Source: Acidobacteriota bacterium
GTDB taxonomy: Bacteria > Acidobacteriota > Terriglobia > Terriglobales > Acidobacteriaceae
DNA length: 13,490 nt
Direction: 5' to 3'
Assembly (NCBI GenBank): GCA_021799945.1
Contig: JAJYZK010000040.1
Coordinates: 1-13,490, forward strand
The position numbers and the translations under genes were made by a program. The notes under the pieces are model-generated. The model saw nothing but the letters and a program-made list of their open reading frames with translations. It made no database searches and was not told the DNA's origin. Numbering within the stretch: the stretch's first letter is position 1; the number at the start of each line of letters is the position of its first letter. Positions 5,167-11,914 of this stretch are shown here, piece after piece.

Positions 5167-8106
5167 TTGACTGAACACATCATCATCCGCGGGGCGCGAA
5201 CGCACAATCTGAAGAATATTAATTGCGATCTTCCGCATGGAAGCCTGACGGTGGTCTCCGGGGTCTCCGGTTCGGGAAAGTCTTCGCTGGCCTTCGATAC
5301 GATCTATGCCGAGGGACAGAGACGCTATGTCGAATCTCTTTCCGCCTATGCGCGGCAGTTTCTGGAGCGCATTGAAAAACCGGACGCGGACCTGATCGAC
5401 GGCCTGGCGCCCGCCATCGCCATCAAGCAGAGCAACACCACGCGCAATCCCCGCTCCACCGTGGCCACGGCCACGGAGGTCTATGACTACATGCGGCTTC
5501 TCTTTGCGCGCTGCGGCCAGGCGCATTGCACCGACTGCGGTGGCGTGGTGCGGCGCGATTCTGTGGATGAGATGGCGGCGGCGATTCTGGCGCTGCCGGA
5601 GGGAAGCCGGCTCTACGCTCTCTTCCCGGTAAGGCCCCGCGAGGCCGCCGCCGGCGAGCGGAAGCATCCGGCGGGGAAAAAGCCCAGGAAAACCGGGACG
5701 GGCGGCGCGAAGGTGAGCCGGGGAGCCGGGGCCGCGGGCGGCGGGATTTCCCCGGAGATGAAGGAACGGTTAGGCGAGCTGCGCAGCCGAGGCTTCAACC
5801 GTCTCTTTCAGGAGGGCAAGCTGGTGGAGTTCTCCACCCCCGAGTCGCTGCTGGAGATCGATTTCCAGCGCCCCGTCTTCGCCCTGGTGGACCGCATCGC
5901 GATCTCCGACGATGTTCGCGCGCGCATCGTCGACGCCGCCGAGACCGCTTTTCGCGAGTCGGGCGAGATTGTTTTCGAAACCGTTCCCCGCGGCCCCGGG
6001 GAAGAGGCGCGGCGGATGCTGTTTTCTCAGGCCTTTGAGTGCAAGAGCTGCCGCCGCCCGTATAGCGAACCCGAACCGCGGCTGTTTTCCTTTAACAATC
6101 CCTATGGGGCCTGCCCGCGCTGTCAGGGATTCGGCAATACGCTGGACTTCGATCTGGATCTCATCATTCCGGATAAGCGCAAGAGCCTGGAGGACGGAGC
6201 GATTGAGCCGTGGACGCGCCCAAAATACCGGCCCTACCAGCAGGAGCTGAAGAAGGCGGCCCGGCTGCACGCCATTCCCCTCGATATTCCGTGGAATGAG
6301 ATGACCGGCGAACAGCAGGCCTTCGTTCTGGACGGCCGCGGATCGTTCGCCGGCGTGCATGGATTCTTCGCCTATCTCGAACGCAAGAAATACAAACTGC
6401 ACGTGCGGGTGATGCTCAGCAAATATCGCGGTTACGCGCAATGCCCGGAGTGCAAGGGGGCGCGGCTGCGGGCTGAGGCGCGGTCGGTCCGCATTCAGGG
6501 CAGGAACATCTGCGAGGCCTCCTCGCTCACCATCGCGGCTGCGGAGGAGTTCTTTCAGGGACTTGCCCTGGCGCCGCATCAGCAGGAGATCGCCTCGGGC
6601 GTCCTGAGCGAAATTCAGCAGAGGCTGCACTTTCTGAACGCGGTCGGCCTGGACTATATCTCGCTCGATCGTCTGACCTCCACGCTTTCCGGCGGAGAGG
6701 CGCAGCGCATTCAATTGGCGACCTCGCTCGGCTCCCGGCTGGTGGGGGCGCTGTACGTGCTCGATGAGCCTTCGATCGGCCTGCATACGCGGGACACGGC
6801 CAAGCTCATCCGGCTGCTGGAAGAGCTGCGCGATCTCGGCAACACGATTCTGGTGGTGGAACACGACGCAGATCTGATCCGCGCGGCGGACTGGCTCCTC
6901 GATCTGGGGCCGGGGTCGGGAGAATTTGGCGGCCGCATCCTGGCCTCGGGAACCGTCCCCGAGGTGACGAGGAATCCGGAGTCGATCACCGGGCGTTACT
7001 TGAGCGGGAAGCTTACCATCCCGGTCCCCGTCCGCCGTCGATCCCCAGCGAAGGAGAAGCTGAGCTTGCGCGGGGTGCGGGCGCATAACCTGCAAGGGCT
7101 GGATGTGGAGATTCCTCTGGGCATGCTGGTGTGCATCACCGGCGTTTCCGGTTCCGGCAAGTCCACCCTGGTGCACGACGTGCTGTTTCGCGCAGTGGCG
7201 CACGCCCTTGGCAAGATGGAGGCCGGAGATCCCTCCCATTTGTACCGTGAGTTCAAGGGCGCGGATCGGCTGAACGATATTGTGCTGGTGGATCAGGCGC
7301 CGATCGGCCGGACGCCGCGCTCCAATCCGGTCACGTATATCAAGGCCTTTGACGCCATCCGGGAGCTTTTCGCCGCCCAGCCGGAGGCGCAGAGGCGCGG
7401 CCTCGGTCCTGGACATTTCTCCTTCAACGTTCCGGGAGGGCGATGCGACGTCTGCGAGGGCGACGGGGTGGTGACCGTCGAGATGCAATTTCTGGCCGAT
7501 GTGGCTTTGCCCTGCGAGGAGTGCGACGGCACGCGATACAAATCCAGCACGCTGGAGTTGAAATATAAAAACAAAAACATCTACGAAGTGCTGAACCTTA
7601 CGGTAAAAGAGGCGCTTCGCTTTTTTGCCGGCCAGCCGAAAATTGTCGAGCGGCTGGCGGTGCTGGACGAAGTGGGATTGGGTTACCTGCGGCTGGGCCA
7701 GTCGGCGACCACGCTCTCCGGCGGCGAAGCGCAGCGCGTGAAGCTGGCTGCGCACCTTGCGCAAGGCCGCCTGGCGGCCTCCCGCACGGGTGGGGCCGGG
7801 CGCCGGGCGAGCCGCGTTCTCTATATTTTGGACGAACCCACCACCGGTCTCCATTTCGACGAGGTGGGCAAGCTGCTGGCGGCCTTCAAACGTCTCATCG
7901 ACGCGGGCGGCTCCCTGGTGGTGGTGGAGCATAATCTGGATGTCATCAAATCCGCGGACTGGGTGATCGATCTCGGTCCCGAAGGCGGCGCCGCCGGGGG
8001 AAGGATTGTGGCCGCGGGCGCTCCCGAGCAGGTAGCGCAGACGCCCGGCTCCCACACCGGCATCTGGCTGGGCCGGGCGCTGGCCGATCGGGAACTGGCA
8101 GTCTGA
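5167..8106 (+). CDS. uvrA: excinuclease ABC subunit A (UvrA)
   Basis: A 979-residue DNA damage-recognition ATPase of nucleotide excision repair; it works as a dimer and loads UvrB on lesions. Both ABC halves are complete: Walker A GVSGSGKSS (32-40) and GVSGSGKST (659-667), signatures LSGGEAQRIQLA (507-518) and LSGGEAQRVKLA (850-861), Walker B VLDEPSIGLH (531-540) and YILDEPTTGLH (886-896). Zinc-module cysteines are at 292/295/316/319 and 760/763/783/786, with extra CxxC at 121/124 and 426/429. It is about 40 residues longer than E. coli UvrA. The excess is mainly a Lys/Gly-rich stretch at about 160-195 in the UvrB-binding region and an Arg/Ala/Gly stretch at 866-883 just after the second signature. 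The TTG start gives an N-terminus (MTEHIIIRGARTHNLKN) that aligns well with E. coli. No SOS box is recognisable upstream. The next gene begins 11 bp after the stop. Confidence 0.97.
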   Translation: MTEHIIIRGARTHNLKNINCDLPHGSLTVVSGVSGSGKSSLAFDTIYAEGQRRYVESLSAYARQFLERIEKPDADLIDGLAPAIAIKQSNTTRNPRSTVATATEVYDYMRLLFARCGQAHCTDCGGVVRRDSVDEMAAAILALPEGSRLYALFPVRPREAAAGERKHPAGKKPRKTGTGGAKVSRGAGAAGGGISPEMKERLGELRSRGFNRLFQEGKLVEFSTPESLLEIDFQRPVFALVDRIAISDDVRARIVDAAETAFRESGEIVFETVPRGPGEEARRMLFSQAFECKSCRRPYSEPEPRLFSFNNPYGACPRCQGFGNTLDFDLDLIIPDKRKSLEDGAIEPWTRPKYRPYQQELKKAARLHAIPLDIPWNEMTGEQQAFVLDGRGSFAGVHGFFAYLERKKYKLHVRVMLSKYRGYAQCPECKGARLRAEARSVRIQGRNICEASSLTIAAAEEFFQGLALAPHQQEIASGVLSEIQQRLHFLNAVGLDYISLDRLTSTLSGGEAQRIQLATSLGSRLVGALYVLDEPSIGLHTRDTAKLIRLLEELRDLGNTILVVEHDADLIRAADWLLDLGPGSGEFGGRILASGTVPEVTRNPESITGRYLSGKLTIPVPVRRRSPAKEKLSLRGVRAHNLQGLDVEIPLGMLVCITGVSGSGKSTLVHDVLFRAVAHALGKMEAGDPSHLYREFKGADRLNDIVLVDQAPIGRTPRSNPVTYIKAFDAIRELFAAQPEAQRRGLGPGHFSFNVPGGRCDVCEGDGVVTVEMQFLADVALPCEECDGTRYKSSTLELKYKNKNIYEVLNLTVKEALRFFAGQPKIVERLAVLDEVGLGYLRLGQSATTLSGGEAQRVKLAAHLAQGRLAASRTGGAGRRASRVLYILDEPTTGLHFDEVGKLLAAFKRLIDAGGSLVVVEHNLDVIKSADWVIDLGPEGGAAGGRIVAAGAPEQVAQTPGSHTGIWLGRALADRELAV

Positions 8107-8110
8107 GGGT
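8105..8110 (+). promoter_or_regulatory. ribosome binding site of the TPR gene, overlapping the uvrA stop
   Basis: GAGGGT begins inside the uvrA TGA and ends 7 nt before the ATG at 8118. This favours 8118 over a GTG at 8109 or a second ATG at 8130. The overlap suggests translational coupling with uvrA. Confidence 0.55.
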
Positions 8111-8117
8111 GCGCGGC

Positions 8118-9536
8118 ATGCGGAACAATATGCGGAACAATCGGATTTGGCGGCGTCGCTGCGCATCCGCTCTGGGTGTTGCGGTGGCGGCCTTTTGGAT
8201 GGCCGCCAGTCTGCCTGCCCAGAATCAATTGCCGCCGGGCGCGGAGGATCCGGATGCGCAGCCGGCCGCGACCGCGCCGCCCGCGGTCCCGCGGAACGAC
8301 GTTGCCCGTCCGGCGGCGCCGCTTTTGGATCCGCTGCTGGCTCAGGCGGAGAGCGCGGTACAACAGAACGACTTCTCCGCGGCGCGTCCGCTGCTGGAGA
8401 AGTATCTCGCCGTGCACGCCGGGGATGCGCGAGCGCTCTACGACCTGGGTTACGTGGACGAGGCCGCCGGCCGGCAGGAGGCCGCGGCGGCGGACTACGG
8501 CAAAGCCATTGCCGCCGATCCCCGCCAGTTCGAGTCCCGTCTCGCTCTCGGGCTGCTCCTGGCGCGGGAATCGAAATGGGAGCAGGCGCGCCAGCAGCTG
8601 GTGACGGCGACATTGCTGGATCCCGAGCCGCCGAATCCCGCGGCCCAGGCTCAGGCCTTTCGGGCGCTGGCCGAACTGGATCGAAGCAGCGATCCCGATG
8701 CCGCCCGCGATGCGCTGCTTTCGGCCTTGCGCCTGAGCCCGGAGGTTCCCTCCGACCTGCTCCTCACGGCCCAGATCGCGGAAGCCAAAGGAGATACCCA
8801 AACAGCCGAGCAGGCATACCGACGCCTGCTCGCCTCGCCCGCCGGCGCCGGCGGCGAAACCGGCGCGGAGGCGAGTGGCGGGCTCGCGCAACTGCTGCTG
8901 CAGGAAGGCAAGTACGCCGATGCGGAGCCGCTGGTCAAGGCCGCCCTTGCGCATTCGCCCGACGATCCCGCGCTGAACGCTCAGCTTGCCACCGCGCTCA
9001 TCGGAGAAGGGAAGCGGCAGGATGCCGTTCCGGTGCTCGAGAAGCTTCACCGGCTGGAGCCGCAGAATCCGCAGGTGCAGCGGATGCTCGCCGACGCCTT
9101 TGTCCAGGCCGGACAGCCGGATCAGGCCGATCCCATCTACGAGGATTTGGTGAAGGCCAATCCCAAAGATGAGGAGGCGTATGCCGCTTTGGGACGCAAC
9201 CTGCTGCTCGAAAAGCGATATCCGGAGGCGGAAGAGGCGCTCGGCAACGCGGTCAAGCTGGAGCCCGGCGACGCCGACTCCTGGAGCGGTTTGGCCTTTG
9301 CCGCGACCCAGACAAAGAACTATCAGGATGCCTTGCAGGCACTTGCGATGAGAGCAAAACTTCTTCCCGAGACTCCGTCTACGTACTTCCTTTGGGCCAT
9401 CTCCTACGATAATCTGCATCGCAAGAAGGCGGCGGAAGAGTACTACCGCAAGTTTCTGGCCGTCGCCGCCGGCAAGTTTCCGGATCAGGAGTGGCAGGCC
9501 CGGCATCGGCTGATCGCTCTGGATCAAACGCACTGA
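8118..9536 (+). CDS. exported tetratricopeptide repeat (TPR) protein
   Basis: A 472-residue protein with an N-terminal signal: Arg-rich n-region, hydrophobic core at 18-33 (ASALGVAVAAFWMAAS), and probable cleavage after SLPA (34). A Pro/Ala-rich linker runs to about residue 68. The rest is about ten or eleven TPR units of roughly 34 residues (about 70-451), with the usual pattern of Ala, Leu, Tyr and Pro at helix boundaries, e.g. ALYDLGYVDEAAGRQEAAAADYGKAI split across 106-131 and AYAALGRNLLLEKRYPEAEE over 354-373. It is probably a periplasmic protein-protein scaffold; no catalytic domain is visible and no partner can be named. It starts 11 bp after uvrA and is followed 35 bp later by another exported protein, so co-transcription is likely. 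The first 12 bases are duplicated in tandem, giving two possible in-frame ATG starts. Confidence 0.85.
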   Translation: MRNNMRNNRIWRRRCASALGVAVAAFWMAASLPAQNQLPPGAEDPDAQPAATAPPAVPRNDVARPAAPLLDPLLAQAESAVQQNDFSAARPLLEKYLAVHAGDARALYDLGYVDEAAGRQEAAAADYGKAIAADPRQFESRLALGLLLARESKWEQARQQLVTATLLDPEPPNPAAQAQAFRALAELDRSSDPDAARDALLSALRLSPEVPSDLLLTAQIAEAKGDTQTAEQAYRRLLASPAGAGGETGAEASGGLAQLLLQEGKYADAEPLVKAALAHSPDDPALNAQLATALIGEGKRQDAVPVLEKLHRLEPQNPQVQRMLADAFVQAGQPDQADPIYEDLVKANPKDEEAYAALGRNLLLEKRYPEAEEALGNAVKLEPGDADSWSGLAFAATQTKNYQDALQALAMRAKLLPETPSTYFLWAISYDNLHRKKAAEEYYRKFLAVAAGKFPDQEWQARHRLIALDQTH

Positions 9537-9571
9537 CGCAAGACATATGGTTCGGTCACTGGGGGCGCTTC

Positions 9572-10063
9572 ATGCGAATCATTTCCAGTGTCTCCGTTGC
9601 ATCCATCGCATCCATCCTCCTCCTCTGCTTCAGCCTGTCCGGCGGGCAGGCCCGGGCCAAGGACTTCGACGCAAAGCTTCTCGATGAACAAAGCCTGGAT
9701 GCGCTCAAGAGCCAGGCCGACCAGGCGCCCTTGAGCGAGCGGTGTTTTCTTTACGCCGAGATTGTGCATCAGATGACCGAGCTGGCCGGGCGGCAAGTGG
9801 CGGCCGGAGACTCTCCGCGCGCCGCCGATACCTTGCAGGCGGTCCGTGACTACGCGGCGAAGATCCATGCGGACATTTCGCAGGACGCCAGGCTGGAATC
9901 CCGGAAGGTGAAGAACGCCGAACTGTTGATGGAGCACACCGTCAACCGCCTCAATGGGATCCTGAACACGGCGTCGTACGAAGACCGCGACATGATGGCG
10001 CTGACGCTCAAGCAGCTCAACCAGATTCAGACCGAGCTGATGTTGCAGGTCTTCAAAAAATAG
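9572..10063 (+). CDS. small exported helical protein of unknown function
   Basis: A 163-residue product. The N-terminus is a clear signal peptide: MRIIS, then a hydrophobic core (7-21), with probable cleavage after GQARA (29). A Cys at 19 lies in the core, but the surrounding LLLC is not a good lipobox. The mature part (30-163) is charged and helical, with a TPR/four-helix-like look in 52-98 (YAEIVHQMTELAGRQVAAGD, then AADTLQAVRDYAAKIH). It ends in LKQLNQIQTELMLQVFKK-type helix (146-163). I do not recognise the family. The ATG at 9572 follows GGGGG (9561-9565) by 6 nt. It sits 35 bp after the TPR gene and 21 bp before a second small exported protein of similar character. A chaperone-like or scaffold partner of the TPR protein is possible but unproven. 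Confidence 0.75.
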   Translation: MRIISSVSVASIASILLLCFSLSGGQARAKDFDAKLLDEQSLDALKSQADQAPLSERCFLYAEIVHQMTELAGRQVAAGDSPRAADTLQAVRDYAAKIHADISQDARLESRKVKNAELLMEHTVNRLNGILNTASYEDRDMMALTLKQLNQIQTELMLQVFKK

Positions 10064-10084
10064 TCGGGATTGCGAGAGTGCACG

Positions 10085-10618
10085 ATGCGGTCCGCTGCTT
10101 CTCCGGTTGTCCTGTCGTTGATTCTGCTGCTCCATCCGCGCGCGGAGTGCGGCGCGCAGCAGGCCGGCCGGGCTTTGGATCCGCTGACGGATCAGGAGAC
10201 GGAGGAGTTGCGGGACGCGGCGACTCTTCCCGTTCCCCGGGTGGAGCTCTACATCAAGGACATCGACGAGCGCATGGATGCGATGCGCCGGCTGATCGGC
10301 TTGGATGAGCCCAACCTTCCCTCGGAACTGCGCCGCCGATATCAGGCCTTTACGGCCCTCGCCGATGAGCTGGAAGACAACCTGGACACTTACGACGATC
10401 AACACGCGGACCTGCGTAAGGCATTGAAGCTGCTGACCGCTAAAACCGCGGCGTGGACCGCCGTTGTCAACGAGCCGCGGCCGGACGCCGTGTACGACAT
10501 CCAGCGCAAGGAGGCGGTGGTCGCCATCCAAGCCCTGCAGGAGGACACGCGACAGATGATGCTCTCGGAAACCAAGTATTTCGCGGAGCGGAAAAAATCC
10601 AGGAAGAACGGCGGTTAA
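10085..10618 (+). CDS. small exported coiled/helical protein of unknown function
   Basis: A 177-residue product with a signal peptide: hydrophobic core at 8-17 (VVLSLILLLH) and probable cleavage near ECGA (24). The mature region is strongly charged and helical. Acidic heptad-like stretches appear at 53-70 (VELYIKDIDERMDAMRRL) and 84-112 (RRYQAFTALADELEDNLD onward). The C-terminus is basic (ERKKSRKNGG, 168-177). No family is recognised. GAGAG (10074-10078) stands 6 nt before the ATG at 10085; an in-frame TTG at 10070 is less likely because it would add residues before the signal and has no spaced ribosome site. It is the third exported gene in a row after uvrA and resembles the 163-residue neighbour in size, signal and helix content, although no clear sequence identity is visible by eye. 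Confidence 0.75.
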   Translation: MRSAASPVVLSLILLLHPRAECGAQQAGRALDPLTDQETEELRDAATLPVPRVELYIKDIDERMDAMRRLIGLDEPNLPSELRRRYQAFTALADELEDNLDTYDDQHADLRKALKLLTAKTAAWTAVVNEPRPDAVYDIQRKEAVVAIQALQEDTRQMMLSETKYFAERKKSRKNGG

Positions 10619-10620
10619 CC

Positions 10621-10663
10621 CGGGCCACGCGCGCCCGCCCGGCCACCGGCTCGGGCCACGCGC
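10621..10663. repeat. 12-bp direct repeat pair in the spacer before the SprT-like gene
   Basis: CGGGCCACGCGC occurs at 10621-10632 and 10652-10663 in the 77-bp spacer. The spacer is nearly all G and C, with no T-run that would mark a terminator. It may be only local low complexity. Confidence 0.4.
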
Positions 10664-10695
10664 TCTTCGGCCGGCCTCTGCTACCCTGAGATGGA

Positions 10696-11382
10696 GTGAA
10701 CCCCGAACTGCCGCGTCTGTTTGAGGAGCAATACCGGGAGCTGCGCCCCCGGGCCGCGATTCCCCGCATCGACGTCCGCTTCCGCCGGTTTACCGGGTTG
10801 AACACCACCATCCGCCTGCGCGAGGGCCAGATTTTCGTGCACCTCTCCGACCTGCTGGAGGGAGCGCCGGAGGGAGTGCTGCGCGCCATCGCGCACATTC
10901 TGCTGGCCAAGCTCTATCGCAAACCGATTGAAGCGGAGCACGCCAGCCGCTACCGGCGCTTCGCCGCGAGCGAAGCGGTGATGCGGCAGACCGAGCGGGT
11001 GCGCCAGGTTCGCGGTCGGAAGAAAATGCTGGGTCCGCAAGGGCGGCATTACAACCTGGACGAGGTATTCGAAGGCCTGAACCGGCGCTTCTTCCATGGG
11101 CTGATGGGACGCCCGCTGCTCACCTGGAGCGGACAGGCGGCGCGGAGAAGCCTGGGCCACTATGACTCCGCCCACAACACCATCGTCATCAGCCGGATCT
11201 TCGACCGCGGAAGCACTCCAAGATACGCGATCGAATATCTTCTGTATCACGAAATGTTGCATTTAAAACATCCGGTCAGGGTGCGGGCGGGCCGGCGCTG
11301 CGTGCATCCCCGCGAGTTCCAGATGGAGGAGCGGCGCTTCCCCGAGCTGGAGCTGGCCAAACAATTCCTGAAGACGCTGTAG
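10696..11382 (+). CDS. SprT-like zinc metallopeptidase-like protein
   Basis: A 228-residue soluble protein with an SprT-like C-terminal half. Landmarks are LNRRFFHGLMGRPLLTWSG (128-146), RRSLGHYDSAHNTIVIS (150-166) and YLLYHEMLHLKHP (181-193). HEMLH (185-189) is the HExxH zinc motif, and H204 in VHPREF is a candidate third ligand. The N-terminal 110 residues form a separate, Arg-rich helical region (FVHLSDLLEGAP at 47-58, AIAHILLAKLYRKPIE at 64-79), seen in acidobacterial relatives as I recall. SprT/Spartan proteins cleave DNA-protein crosslinks in eukaryotes; the role of bacterial members is poorly defined. Placement downstream of uvrA is consistent with, but does not prove, a DNA-repair link. 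The start is GTG 10696, because TGA at 10687-10689 is in frame just upstream. It converges on lspA with 19 bp between stops. Confidence 0.8.
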   Translation: MNPELPRLFEEQYRELRPRAAIPRIDVRFRRFTGLNTTIRLREGQIFVHLSDLLEGAPEGVLRAIAHILLAKLYRKPIEAEHASRYRRFAASEAVMRQTERVRQVRGRKKMLGPQGRHYNLDEVFEGLNRRFFHGLMGRPLLTWSGQAARRSLGHYDSAHNTIVISRIFDRGSTPRYAIEYLLYHEMLHLKHPVRVRAGRRCVHPREFQMEERRFPELELAKQFLKTL

Positions 11383-11401
11383 CGGCGCCGCGCCGCCCGG
11401 A

Positions 11402-11914
11402 TCAAGCCTCCGGTTTGCTCAGCAGCGCGTCCAGAAACAGCAGGATCCCGCCGACCACGATCGCCGAGTCGGCGATGTTGAAGTCCGGATAGTGATAGCG
11501 CACGATATGGACTTCGATGAAGTCCATCACGAATCCAAAGCGCATCCTGTCGTAGGCGTTGCCCACGGCCCCGCCCAGGATCAGCGCCAGCGCCACGGTG
11601 GTTGCGGTGATGCGTTTCCCCAGCCGCAACAGCAACAGGAAGAAGGCGGCGGCCGCCAGCAGCGAGAAGCCGAGCAGGAGCCAGCGCGCGCGATCCGGAG
11701 AAGGGGAATTGATGAACAGGCCGAATGCGGCGCCTGGGTTCTCCACATGGCTGATGGCGAAGACCCGGGGAATTACGACGTGATGGCGCCCGGGAGCAAT
11801 CCGTGTGGCCGCGAGCCACTTGGTCCAGCGGTCGGCGGCGACGATGCCCGCGGAGAGCAGAAGAAGCCAGACAACATGGACGGTCTTTTCCTGGGATAGC
11901 GTGGAGCGCGTCAT
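11402..11914 (-). CDS. lspA: lipoprotein signal peptidase (signal peptidase II)
   Basis: A 170-residue inner-membrane aspartyl protease that cleaves the signal peptide of diacylated prolipoproteins. Four hydrophobic segments are visible (about 13-27, 77-97, 104-118, 148-164). Family motifs are complete: VENPGAAFGLF (57-67), GGAVGNAYDRM (114-124), FVMDFIEVH (128-136) and FNIADSAIVVGG (145-156), containing the conserved Asn and Asp residues N119, D122, D131, N146 and D149. The ATG at 11914 overlaps the ileS stop as ATGA, the classic ileS-lspA coupling, and that decides the start against a longer open frame reaching 12070. Together with the Lgt-like gene, the window holds two lipoprotein-maturation steps. 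Confidence 0.95.
   Translation of the reverse strand: MTRSTLSQEKTVHVVWLLLLSAGIVAADRWTKWLAATRIAPGRHHVVIPRVFAISHVENPGAAFGLFINSPSPDRARWLLLGFSLLAAAAFFLLLLRLGKRITATTVALALILGGAVGNAYDRMRFGFVMDFIEVHIVRYHYPDFNIADSAIVVGGILLFLDALLSKPEA

Noticed and set aside
5770..8613. 947-residue open frame on the minus strand opposite uvrA and the TPR gene
   Set aside because: It mirrors the codon pattern of the real genes in GC-rich DNA, has no recognisable motif, and uvrA on the other strand is certain.
7821..9533. 570-residue minus-strand open frame opposite the TPR gene
   Set aside because: Shadow of the TPR gene, which has a signal peptide and regular repeats on the plus strand.
9572..10063. Lipoprotein reading of the 163-residue protein (Cys19)
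   Set aside because: The residues before the Cys (LLL) do not fit a lipobox and a better signal peptidase I site (GQARA) follows.
11383..11401. Bidirectional terminator between the SprT-like gene and lspA
   Set aside because: Only a short GC palindrome (GCGGCGCCGC) overlaps the stop, with no stable long stem or T-run on either strand.
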